A stretch of DNA of 64,000 bases from positions 1-64,000 of the forward strand of contig NZ_CP038462.1 in assembly GCF_004777465.1 (NCBI RefSeq). The letters are read 5' to 3'. Below are positions 43,614-51,306 of this stretch, piece by piece. The notes beneath the pieces were generated by a model. The model saw nothing but the letters and a program-made list of their open reading frames with translations, was not told the origin of the DNA and made no database searches. A program made the translations under genes and the position numbers. The stretch is from Nocardioides daphniae (GTDB taxonomy: Bacteria; Actinomycetota; Actinomycetes; Propionibacteriales; Nocardioidaceae). Every line of letters starts with the position of its first letter. The stretch's first letter is position 1.

Positions 43614-43639
43614 GTCGGGAGTAGAGCACGGCTCGGTCC

Positions 43640-43740
43640 TTCCCGCATGCGAATCAGGAAAGGCGTGCCTCGGCGACGGGAGACCGAGGTACGAAGAGGA
43701 CAGGTGCTCGGAGAGCACCTGAGCCGTTGCCCGCCGGAAC
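43640..43740. other. Gene-free structured stretch
   Basis: Part of a 400-bp gap (43419-43818) without a gene. It contains a perfect 8-bp hairpin with a 3-nt loop, AGGTGCTC (43702-43709) / GAGCACCT (43713-43720), and a weaker stem CCTCGG/CCGAGG just before it (about 43667-43688). No known riboswitch or intron core could be recognised. The region marks the change from the tad locus to the metal island. Confidence 0.4.
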
Positions 43741-43818
43741 TAACCGACCAGAGTGGTCCCGGACCTCGGAGGGGGCTCATGGCCTCCTGGGCGGCTCGGC
43801 ATCGCGTCCGCAGGCGTC

Positions 43819-44286
43819 TCAATCGGCGTTGTCGCAACGATGGGATATGCCGATCCATCGGGGGACTTTGGTGCGGTACTGGCGGTAGTCGTCGCCGAAT
43901 CGCTGTTGGAGCGCACTCTCCTCGACGGGGATCTGGCGGTAGTTGATCCAGGTGATGAAAGCGACGAGGGGAAGGAGGGCCCGAAGGGTTGGTCGGCGGA
44001 CGGCGTTGGCAAGGAGAAGCCCGGCCATCCCGAGATACATCGGGTTGCGGGTGTGGGCGTTGATGCCGGTGGTGACGAGGCTGGTCGGGTCAGCCTGGTC
44101 GCGGGGGTCGACGGTGGTCTGGTGCCGGCGAAACTCGAGGACGGGTGCTGCCAGCGCAGCCGAGGCGCCTGCCCCGAGGACCGTGGCAAGCAACCGTGAG
44201 GTCCGGGTCGTCGGCGTGCCCTCGGCCAGGAGCCGCTGTAGGCCAGCGGCAGTTAGCATCAGGGCGAGCGGTGGTGGGTTCTTCAT
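43819..44286 (-). CDS. Isoprenylcysteine carboxyl methyltransferase-like membrane protein
   Basis: A 155-aa membrane protein of the ICMT/PEMT family. The signature TTGINAHTRNPMYLGMAGLLL is visible, followed by a helix pair and the C-terminal SAM-binding part VEESALQQRFGDDYRQYRTKVPRWI. Such small proteins are common in metal-resistance islands and may methylate a lipid or small molecule; the substrate is unknown. It stands opposite to cmtR, after a broken methyltransferase gene. Confidence 0.75.
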   Translation of the reverse strand: MKNPPPLALMLTAAGLQRLLAEGTPTTRTSRLLATVLGAGASAALAAPVLEFRRHQTTVDPRDQADPTSLVTTGINAHTRNPMYLGMAGLLLANAVRRPTLRALLPLVAFITWINYRQIPVEESALQQRFGDDYRQYRTKVPRWIGISHRCDNAD

Positions 44287-44312
44287 CGGTGTCCAGCCTC
44301 AGCTCGGACAAG

Positions 44313-44604
44313 CTAGGCCGCACCGTCGAGGTAGACGCCCTCTGCTGTTGCGTGTGGCTTGAGGGCTGTGGCGATCGCCTCCGAGCCGCGGGCTGTCTGC
44401 TCGGAGTCGTCCACCGAAGCCCGCGTTCATCTGCTCATAGCGGTCGGTCTCCTCGACCCAGAAGCGCCCAACCTCGCCGTCCCATACCTCGCGCATGAGC
44501 GCGTTGCCGCCGAGGACATGATGGTCGTGGTCATGGTCGAGGTCCTCGTCGTGGTGTGGAGCATGCCCGCCGGCCGCGGGCTCGGATGCGCGTTCTTCGT
44601 CCAC
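44313..44604 (-). pseudogene. Remnant of a SAM-dependent methyltransferase
   Basis: The 5' end codes for a His-rich leader (DEDLDHDHDHH) and MREVWDGEVGRFWVEETDRY, which resembles the N-terminus of class I methyltransferases. In the next frame the 3' end codes for EAIATALKPHATAEGVYLDG before a stop, matching the C-terminus of the same kind of enzyme. The whole central SAM-binding domain (GxGxG) is absent. The reading is therefore an internally deleted gene, not a sequencing artefact. It is divergent from cmtR. Confidence 0.6.
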
Positions 44605-44633
44605 CGTGTCCTCCTATTGGTCAGCTGTCAATG

Positions 44634-44657
44634 TATAGTCATCGCATGCTGACTATA
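44634..44657 (+). promoter_or_regulatory. CmtR operator and leaderless promoter
   Basis: A perfect inverted repeat TATAGTCA (44634-44641) / TGACTATA (44650-44657) with an 8-nt spacer. The left arm contains a -10 hexamer TATAGT (44634-44639), and the A of the cmtR ATG (44646) lies 7 nt after it, exactly where transcription should start. This implies a leaderless mRNA and repression by occlusion of the -10 and start site. Confidence 0.72.
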
Positions 44658-45041
44658 GCGCCACGTGTGGATGCGATGAATCGTCTGGGTCGGGCGATGG
44701 CCGATCCGACCCGCTCCAGGATCTTGCTGTCTCTGCTGCATTCTCCGGGCTATCCGGCCCAACTGGCGCGAGAGCTGGGGCTGTCGCGCACGAACGTGTC
44801 GAACCACCTCTCCTGCCTGCGGGGTTGCGGGATCGTCGTGGCGAACCCGGAGGGCAGGCAGACCCGCTACGACATCGCCGATCCGCACCTGACCCGTGCG
44901 CTAGGCGCGTTGGTGGATGTGGTGCTCGCTGTCGACGACGGTGCCCCGTGCACCGACGAGGATTGCGACGTGCCGTTGTGCTGCGGCCCCGGGTCCGCGT
45001 CCTCTCCTGCGCACGTGTCTGACCAGGAGGTAGAGGCGTGA
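44646..45041 (+). CDS. cmtR: CmtR-type Cd/Pb-sensing ArsR repressor
   Basis: A 131-aa winged-helix repressor that is released from DNA on binding Cd(II) or Pb(II). It aligns with mycobacterial CmtR from its first residues: LGRAMADPTRSRILLSL, the recognition helix SRTNVSNHLSCLRGCGIVV with the two metal-ligand Cys of alpha-4 (SCLRGC), and the third ligand Cys in DDGAPC near residue 101. It ends with an extra Cys-rich tail (DEDCDVPLCCGPG). It autoregulates through the overlapping operator and overlaps the efflux ATPase gene by 4 bp. Confidence 0.88.
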   Translation: MLTIAPRVDAMNRLGRAMADPTRSRILLSLLHSPGYPAQLARELGLSRTNVSNHLSCLRGCGIVVANPEGRQTRYDIADPHLTRALGALVDVVLAVDDGAPCTDEDCDVPLCCGPGSASSPAHVSDQEVEA

Positions 45042-47105
45042 GCCAGGAATGCTGCGGCCCAAACGAGTCAGTGGTCGAGGTTCCCGTTCGTGTGCGTGTC
45101 CCTGTACCGCTGCCTCTGGACGATGCCTGCTGCGGACCATCCATTGCCGGCGCCCGCGGTCACGGACATGGCGCCGGGACCGAGCACGAAGAGCATGACG
45201 AGTTGGTCCCGTGGTGGCGTGACCGCGGGCTGGCCCTGCCCGTCGCCTCGGGTCTGCTGTGGGTCACTGGTCTGCTCTTGGAGTGGGCGGACCAGGAGAC
45301 CGCGGCGCTGATCGCGCACGCGCTGGGCCTGGCAGCCGGCGCCTGGACGTTTGCTCCGAACGCGCTGCGCCGCCTGTTCGTTGGGCGTGGTCGTGCCCGA
45401 CTGGGTGTGGGGCTGTTGATGACGATTGCCGCGACAGGGGCGGTGCTGCTGGGTCATGTGGGCGAGGCCGCGGCGTTGGCGTTCTTGTTCTCGATCGCCG
45501 AGACGCTCGAGGACCGGGCGATGGATCGTGCCCAACGGGGCCTGCGGGCACTGCTGTCGTTGATCCCCGAGACCGCTCGGGTGTCGCGCCTGAGCGGTGA
45601 GGAAGTGATCCCGGCAGCGGACGTGCGCGAGCTCGACATCCTCGTCGTGGGCGCGGGGGAGCGGGTCGCCACCGACGGCGTGGTCGTCACCGGCCGCTCC
45701 TGGCTGGACACCTCGGCGATCACCGGGGAGTCGATCCCGGTCGAGGTCGGTCCCGGCGCCGCGGTGTTGGCCGGATCAGTCAACGGGTCGGGCACCCTGC
45801 GGTTCGAGGCCACCTCCAACGGGCGGGACAACTCGCTGACCAAGATCGTGCATCTGGTCGAGCAGGCCCACGCCACCAAGGGCGAACGAGCCCGGCTGGC
45901 CGACCGGATCGCCCGCCCGCTGGTGCCCCTGGTCCTGATCGCCGCCGCGCTGACTGCCGGATTCGGGTTCCTGATCGGGGACCCGGGCACCTGGGTCGAG
46001 CGCGCCCTGGTCGTCCTGGTCGCTGCCTCGCCCTGTGCGCTGGCGATCGCGGTCCCGGTCACGGTGATCTCCGCGATCGGCTCGGCCAGCAAGCTCGGCG
46101 TGGTGATCAAGTCCGGAGCCGCCTTCGAGCAGTTGGGCACCATCCGCACCGTCGCCTTCGACAAGACCGGCACCCTGACCCGCAACCAACCGCAGGTCGT
46201 CGCGGTGGAGCCGGCTGCCGGCCAAACGCACGACAGCGTGCTCGCCTTGGCAGCGGCGCTCGAGGCGACCAGCACCCACCCGCTGGCGGAGGCCATCACC
46301 GCAGCCGCGACGAGTGGGCCAGAGGCATCCGAGGTTCAGGAGCTGCCCGGCCACGGCCTGACCGGCATCGTCGACGGCCGTCAAGTGCGGGTGGGGAGCC
46401 CGCGCTGGGTCGACCCGAAGGACCTGGGGGAGCGGGCAACGGCGATGGCGGGTGAGGGCATGAGCATCATCGTGGTCGATGTCGATGGCCAGATCGCGGG
46501 CGTGATCGGCATCCGTGACGAGCTGCGGCTCGAAGCAGCCGAGGCCATCGCCACTCTGCACGGCCAGGGCATCGACACGCTCATGCTCACCGGCGACAAC
46601 GCGCAGACCGCCCAAGCGATCGCGACTCGGGCCGGAATCAAGTCGGTGCGCGCTGAGCAGCTGCCAGCCGACAAGGCCGACCACATCCGCAGCTCAGCGG
46701 AGCAGTGGCCCACCGCGATGATCGGTGACGGCATCAACGACGCCCCCGCCCTGGCCTGCCACGGTCGGGATCGCGATGGGCGTTACTGGCTCGGCCGCGG
46801 CGGTGGAGTCCGCGGATGTCGCCTTCACTGGCACCGACCTGCGGCTGATCCCCGACGCCTTGGCTCATGCTCGCCGCGGGCGGAAGATCATGACCGGCAA
46901 CATCGCTCTGGCGCTGGCCATCATCGTGGTCCTGTTCCCGCTCGCGCTCTTTGGCGTGCTCGGACTCGCGGCGGTCGTGCTGGTCCATGAGGTCGCCGAG
47001 GTCGTCGTGATCGGCAACGGCCTCCGCGCGGCAAAGACCACCGCCATGCCTCCGACGTCGAGGACAAGTGCTGCCTCGGAGGCAGTCGAAGTGGTGCCCG
47101 CCTAG
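45038..47105 (+). CDS. P1B-type heavy-metal efflux ATPase, CadA/CtpG-like (one frameshift)
   Basis: It exports Cd, Pb or Zn from the cytoplasm. The N-terminus is a Cys/His metal-binding tail (SQECCGPN, DACCGPS, HGHGAGTEHEEHDE) instead of a full HMA domain. Membrane helices, the actuator motif TGES, the transport motif ASPCALAIAVP, the phosphorylation motif DKTGTLT, STHPLAEA and GDGINDAPALA follow. Right after the last one the frame is lost by an extra T near 46757 (or loss of two bases). The continuation is ATVGIAMGVTGSAAAVESAD with two C-terminal helices. The ~689-aa protein is co-transcribed with cmtR, the same arrangement as mycobacterial cmtR-ctpG. Confidence 0.88.
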
Positions 47106-47166
47106 TTCCCCGCGGGCTCGAGAAGCGCCAGACCTGCCGTCGCGGCGGTCCGCGTTCCCACCACCT

Positions 47167-47189
47167 ATCTACGATGATGCCTAGTAGAT
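47167..47189 (+). promoter_or_regulatory. Dyad operator before dsbA-like gene (BlaI-type site 1)
   Basis: ATCTAC (47167-47172) and GTAGAT (47184-47189) form an inverted repeat with an 11-nt spacer. Its 19-bp core CTACGATGATGCCTAGTAG resembles the sites at 49429 and 59992. It covers a possible -10 region 22-44 bp before the gene start. Confidence 0.5.
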
Positions 47190-47210
47190 TTGAGGAAGAG
47201 GAAGTCCCGC

Positions 47211-47868
47211 GTGAAGCCACAGTTCAAGGTCTCTTTGCTCGTCGCCGGCGCGTTCGCCGTCGTGCTGGGCGTCCTGCTCGTCCTCAGCGGCCGTGAGGGG
47301 GGCGAGGCAGGTGCCGATGCACCGGGTGGGGCGAGCGACAGTCGCTTGGTCCGTGACGACAGTCGGATCGTCGGAGAGAGGGGCAGCAGCGACGTCGTGT
47401 GGTGGAGTTCTTGGACTTCGAGTGCGAGGCGTGTGGGGCAGCGTTCCCGATCGTGGAGGATCTGCGTGAGAAGTACGGCGACCAGGTGACCTTCGTCGCG
47501 CGTTACTTCCCGCTCCCGGGCCACTTCAATGCCGAGCGGGCCGCACGGGCGGTCGAGTCCGCTGCCCGGCAGGGGAAGTTCGTGGAGATGTACGTGAAGA
47601 TGTACGAGACCCAGGCCTCTTGGGAGAGCAGAGGGTTCCGCTCGACGACTTGTTCCGTCAGTTCGCCGACGAGCTCGGGCTCGACATGGTCCAGTACGAC
47701 GCCGACTACTCTTCCGACGAGGTCGCGCAGCGGGTTCAAAAGGATGTCGACGATGGCACGGCGCTGGGGGTGCAGGGAACGCCGACGTTCTTCCTCGACG
47801 GCGAGCGCCTTGAACCCACCTCCGTCCAGGACTTCGAGGACGCGATCATCGAGGCCCTGGCGGAGTGA
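47211..47868 (+). CDS. DsbA-family thiol-disulfide oxidoreductase (two frameshifts)
   Basis: A membrane-anchored thioredoxin-fold protein for disulfide formation outside the cytoplasm. From the GTG at 47211 (RBS AGGAAGAGG) it has an N-terminal helix (VSLLVAGAFAVVLGVLLVLSG), a linker, and a DsbA-type fold with the CxxC site in FECEACGAAFPIVE. The helical insert (FPLPGHFNAERAARAVESAA) and the cis-Pro region GTPTFFLDGERLE follow. Two missing bases, near 47400 and near 47630, split it into three frames. It is followed immediately by a VKOR gene, its likely re-oxidising partner. Confidence 0.82.
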
Positions 47869-47872
47869 CCAG

Positions 47873-48478
47873 GTGACCACGCCGATCCGATCGGGATCGG
47901 ATCGGGCGCTGGCGGGGCTGCTGGTGGTCGGCGGGCTGATCGGCTTCGTGGCCTCGTTCGTGCTGGTCCTGGAGAAGCTGGCGCTCCTCGCGGACGCTGC
48001 GTACACGCCGACGTGCAGCCTCAATCCGGTGCTGAACTGCGGTTCGATCATGAAGACCGACCAGGCCGAGCTGTTCGGCTTCCCCAACCCGCTGATCGGC
48101 GTCGCGGCCTTCCCGGTCCTGACGGGTGCCGGGGTTGCGCTCGTGGCTGGCCTGCGCCCGCCTCGCTGGTACTGGTGGGGGCTCCAGTCCGGCGTCACCC
48201 TCGGCGCGGCCTTCGTCGGATGGCTCATCTTCCAAAGCCTGTATCGCATCGGTGCGTTGTGCCCCTACTGCATGATCGTGTGGGCCGTCGTGATCCCGGT
48301 GTTCTGGTACGTCACGCTGCGCAACGCCGAACGCGGCCTCTTCGGTTCCGCGGTTGCGACATCGCGCGTGGTCGGAGTCCTGCGCGAGTGGCATCTGCTG
48401 GGCCTCACCCTCCTCGTGCTGGTGGTCGTGACGCTCATCGCCGAGCAGTTCTGGTACTACTGGCAGACGCTGGTCTGA
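47873..48478 (+). CDS. Vitamin K epoxide reductase family protein
   Basis: A 201-aa quinone-linked enzyme that re-oxidises DsbA in actinobacteria. Four to five membrane helices are visible. The conserved features are the loop Cys pair in CSLNPVLNCGS, the Ser/Asn-containing NPLIGVAAFP stretch, and the active-site GALCPYCMIVW. The GTG at 47873 follows the dsbA stop by 5 bp. Confidence 0.87.
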   Translation: MTTPIRSGSDRALAGLLVVGGLIGFVASFVLVLEKLALLADAAYTPTCSLNPVLNCGSIMKTDQAELFGFPNPLIGVAAFPVLTGAGVALVAGLRPPRWYWWGLQSGVTLGAAFVGWLIFQSLYRIGALCPYCMIVWAVVIPVFWYVTLRNAERGLFGSAVATSRVVGVLREWHLLGLTLLVLVVVTLIAEQFWYYWQTLV

Positions 48479-48526
48479 CTGCCGCGAGGGCAGAGTCGCA
48501 GCAGCCGGGTGCATAGCGGGAGCTGC

Positions 48527-49378
48527 TCAGATGGGCGTCTGCCAGTTGGCGACGACCCCTTGAAGGCGGGTCATCAGGTCCAGCCAGATGCCACTGACCT
48601 GAAGAGCTCCGAGGGTGACCATGGCCAGTCCTCCGAGCATCATGATGGTCGGGGCGTGGCGGCGTGCCCATTGGAGGCGGCCCATCACCTTGGTGACGGA
48701 GAACGCCGCGACGATGAAGGGGATGCCGAGGCCGATGCTGTAGGCGAACGACAGCAGCGCGCCCCGTTCGGCGCCAGCAGAGGTCGTCGCAAGGGTGAGG
48801 ACCGCGGCGAGAGTCGGGCCGATACAAGGGGTCCAGCCGAGGCCGAACATGACTCCCAGCATCGGTGCACCAGCAAGACCTAGGCGAGGCTTGTGAGTCG
48901 GGCGGAAAGACCGGCTGGCGAAGGGGATGCGCCACAGCAGGCCGCTGAACACGAGGCCGAAGATGATCGTGGCGACACCGAGAATGCGCACCAGGGTCTC
49001 CTGATGGGTGATCAGGAGGCTTCCCAGCGCGCCGAACAGCAGTCCGTAGCTGGTGAACACCGCGGCGAACCCCAGGACGAAGAGAACCGCACCCAGCACC
49101 ACGCGACGGTCGCCCCGGGAGCCCGACTTGATCGAACGGGTCTTGGTGACGACGGCGTCTGCGCCGGCCGTACCGTCCTGGTCGGCGACATCGAGCTGCC
49201 GGGAGGCCTGCTGTGAGGCGTGTGTGTGCTCGGCGCCGGACAGGCCGGCGACATAGGAGAGGTAGCCGGGCACGAGGGGGAGACAGCAAGGGGAGAGGAA
49301 TGAGACCAGGCCGGCGCCGACGGCCAAGACGGTGGCCAGCACGAACGGGCCGTCCATGACAATGTCGGTGATGTTCAT
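48527..49378 (-). CDS. ccdA: Cytochrome c biogenesis protein CcdA/DipZ-like
   Basis: A membrane thiol transporter that passes electrons from cytoplasmic thioredoxin to ResA/TlpA outside. The 283-aa protein has the two redox Cys in LSPCCLPLVPGYLSY (helix 1) and GWTPCIGPTLAAVL (helix 4) and at least six membrane segments. A charged cytoplasmic loop with HTHASQQ and TRSIKS separates the halves. The ATG at 49378 (MNITDIVMDGPFVL) was taken; the RBS is weak. Divergent from blaI, with a shared control region. Confidence 0.87.
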   Translation of the reverse strand: MNITDIVMDGPFVLATVLAVGAGLVSFLSPCCLPLVPGYLSYVAGLSGAEHTHASQQASRQLDVADQDGTAGADAVVTKTRSIKSGSRGDRRVVLGAVLFVLGFAAVFTSYGLLFGALGSLLITHQETLVRILGVATIIFGLVFSGLLWRIPFASRSFRPTHKPRLGLAGAPMLGVMFGLGWTPCIGPTLAAVLTLATTSAGAERGALLSFAYSIGLGIPFIVAAFSVTKVMGRLQWARRHAPTIMMLGGLAMVTLGALQVSGIWLDLMTRLQGVVANWQTPI

Positions 49379-49428
49379 GAGGGTCGGAAGCTCGTTCGGT
49401 CGAGGTGGCCGCGCTTGCAGCGCCAGAA

Positions 49429-49447
49429 CTACTATCGACCATAGGAT
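49429..49447. promoter_or_regulatory. Operator between ccdA and blaI (BlaI-type site 2)
   Basis: CTACTATCGACCATAGGAT, with a CTAT-N5-ATAG dyad. The first nine bases are identical to those of the site at 59992. It sits in the divergent promoter region and could serve both ccdA and blaI, including autoregulation. Confidence 0.55.
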
Positions 49448-49488
49448 ACAAGGGTGATGATGCTGTCTCGTCGAGAGGAGCAAGGCTG

Positions 49489-49845
49489 ATGAAAGGTCTC
49501 GGGGACCTCGAGGCACAGGTCATGGATGTCCTGTGGAGCACCGATGTGCCGATCTCCGTGCGTCAGGTGCTCGACCGCCTGCCGAAGGAGAGGCACCGCG
49601 CCTACACCACGGTGATGACGGTGCTGGACAACCTGCACCGCAAGGACTTCGTGGCTCGCGAGCGAGTCGGTCGAGCCTGGCACTACAGGCCGGCGCAATC
49701 TCGAGAAGCGCACGTGGCCGGCCTGCTTGACGACGCGTTGGGCACGGGCAACGACAGGACAGCGGCCCTCCTCCACTTCTTCGAGCAACTACCTCCCGAT
49801 GAGTCAGCGGCACTACGAGCAATGCTCGACCGCTCGCCCGAGTGA
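49489..49845 (+). CDS. BlaI/MecI/CopY-family transcriptional repressor
   Basis: A 118-aa winged-helix repressor. The DNA-binding domain has GDLEAQVMDVLWSTDVPISVRQ and the recognition helix in RAYTTVMTVLDNLHRKDFVAR; the dimerisation tail follows. The ATG at 49489 is behind GAGGAGCAAGG. In actinobacteria these repressors are usually paired with an M56 peptidase, here found 1.5 kb downstream, and can regulate beta-lactam, copper or respiratory genes. The dyad sites before dsbA, ccdA/blaI and tlpA are plausible targets. Confidence 0.86.
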   Translation: MKGLGDLEAQVMDVLWSTDVPISVRQVLDRLPKERHRAYTTVMTVLDNLHRKDFVARERVGRAWHYRPAQSREAHVAGLLDDALGTGNDRTAALLHFFEQLPPDESAALRAMLDRSPE

Positions 49846-49867
49846 CCGGGCCTCTGCGACCGCCACC

Positions 49868-49905
49868 TTGACTCGCTGTGACCGTATATCGCTATCATCG
49901 CCGCA
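49868..49905 (+). promoter_or_regulatory. Leaderless promoter of the second ArsR gene
   Basis: TTGACT (49868-49873) and TATCAT (49893-49898) with a 19-nt spacer. The A of the ATG (49905) is 7 nt after the -10, the same geometry as for cmtR. A CATCG-N8-CGATG dyad (49896-49913) overlaps the start codon and could be the operator. Confidence 0.5.
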
Positions 49906-50291
49906 TGACGATGGAAACACCCGGCGCCGAGTTGCTCGCCCCCGCGGTCGCGGGAATCGACGAGGCAGGGGCCGCGCTTGCAGCTGCCTGTCTGTACCGG
50001 GCCATGGGCGACCCCTCCCGCGTCGCGATTCTCAGGCATCTGTTGCTGGGCGAGCACAACGTTGCCGAGCTCACTTCCCACCTCGGACTCGCACAATCCA
50101 CCGTCTCCAAGCACCTCGCCTGCTTGCGCGACTGTGGGCTGGTCCAGTCACGTCCCGTCAGGCGCTCCTCGGTGTTCACGCTGACCCATCCGGCGGCGGT
50201 GGTGAAGGTGTTCGCCGCCACCGAGGAGCTCCTCGCTGCCACTGGCGACGCTGTCGTGCTCTGTACCCGCACAGGAACTGAGGCGTCGTGA
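49905..50291 (+). CDS. ArsR/SmtB-family metal-sensing repressor
   Basis: A 128-aa protein. The winged-helix core is LYRAMGDPSRVAILRHLLLG and the recognition helix AQSTVSKHLACLRDCGLVQ. Cys residues in LACLRDC match the alpha-4 ligands of CmtR, with another Cys near the C-terminus (VVLCTRTG). It probably controls the cation exporter gene downstream and senses Cd, Pb or Zn. Its stop shares a base with the start of a tiny ORF in front of the exporter. Confidence 0.83.
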   Translation: MTMETPGAELLAPAVAGIDEAGAALAAACLYRAMGDPSRVAILRHLLLGEHNVAELTSHLGLAQSTVSKHLACLRDCGLVQSRPVRRSSVFTLTHPAAVVKVFAATEELLAATGDAVVLCTRTGTEAS

Positions 50292-50362
50292 TGAGCGACG
50301 CGATGACTTGCCGCCCGGCGAGCGCGGATCTGGATGTGCTGCTCGGAGAGGTGGAGCTCTGA
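50291..50362 (+). CDS. Possible 23-aa peptide between arsR and the exporter
   Basis: A small reading frame MSDAMTCRPASADLDVLLGE ending shortly after. Its ATG overlaps the arsR stop and its TGA overlaps the ATG of the exporter gene. It may only be a coupling element for translation; the coding status is uncertain. Confidence 0.3.
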   Translation: MSDAMTCRPASADLDVLLGEVEL

Positions 50363-51263
50363 TGGGCGCCGGTCACGGACACGGGCACGGCAGCGCGTCT
50401 GGGCGACACCGGTGGCGGCTAGCAGTCGCGTTCGGACTCGTCGCCTCGTTCTTCGGCGTCGAGCTCGTCGTCGGTTGTGGTCGGGGTCGTTGGCATTGCT
50501 CTCCGATGCAGGACACATGGCGGCCGACGTTGTAGCTCTGGGCGCGGCACTGGCAGCGACACGGATCGCGACCATGAAGGATCGCACCGGCCGCAAGACG
50601 TTCGGTTCCTACCGTGCCGAGGTGTTCGCTTCCGGGCTGACCGTCCTGCTCATGCTCGGCGCGGGCGCCTACGTCGCGATCGAGGGCATCGGCCGGATCG
50701 GTGAGCCGGTCGAACTCCAGACCGGTGCCGTCATGCTCGTCGGTGCGATCGGCCTGCTCATCAACGTCATCGCGCTGATGCTGCTGCGAGGTGGCGCCGG
50801 CGAGAGCCTCAACGTGAAGGGCGCCTACCTGGAAGTCGTCGCCGACACGCTCGGATCAGTCGGGGTCATCGCGGCCGGAGTGATGGTCGCGCTCACCAAT
50901 GATGGTTGGTGGGACACCGCCATCGCGATGGCGATCGCCCTCTTCGTGGTGGTACGAGCCGTCATGCTGGGCCGCGAGGTCCTGACCGTCCTGGGACAGC
51001 ACGCCCCTGCCGGCATGGACCCGGCCGAGGTCGAATCGGTGCTCACCGCCGTCAACGGCGTCGCCGAGGTCCACGACCTCCACTTGTGGACGCTGACCTC
51101 GGGGATGAACGTGGCCACTGCCCACCTCGTCGCGGCACCGGGTGCGAGCCCGGACGTGGTCCTGGGAGACGCACGGGCAGCGCTACGGCAGTCCTACGGC
51201 GTCGAACACGCCACCTTGCAGGTGGAGTCCGACGCCACTGCCTGTAGCGAGTTGTCATGGTGA
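50362..51263 (+). CDS. Cation diffusion facilitator (CzcD-like) exporter (one frameshift)
   Basis: It exports Zn, Cd or Co by proton antiport. A His-rich start GAGHGHGHG leads to helix 1 (AVAFGLVASFFGVELVVG). After a missing base near 50476 the CDF signature follows: SLALLSDAGHMAADVVALG, with the metal site HxxxD. Three further helix pairs are seen, including AYLEVVADTLGSVGVI with the second metal site. The cytoplasmic ferredoxin-like domain has VNGVAEVHDLHLWTLTSGM. It is about 300 aa. Co-transcribed with the ArsR regulator. Confidence 0.85.
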
Positions 51264-51306
51264 CACGTTGTGTTCCAGCAAGCGGCTGGTCTGGGGAGTG
51301 GCTGGG

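Noticed and set aside
28573..43614. Right attachment site at the terminator near 43,590 because both places share a CCTGGGGCTT string
   Set aside because: The shared string is only the right arm of two GC-rich terminator hairpins; the tRNA end itself is not repeated there.
43640..43740. Riboswitch (cobalamin, c-di-AMP or manganese type) or group II intron domain
   Set aside because: I looked for the conserved cores of these classes and found none; only simple hairpins are supported.
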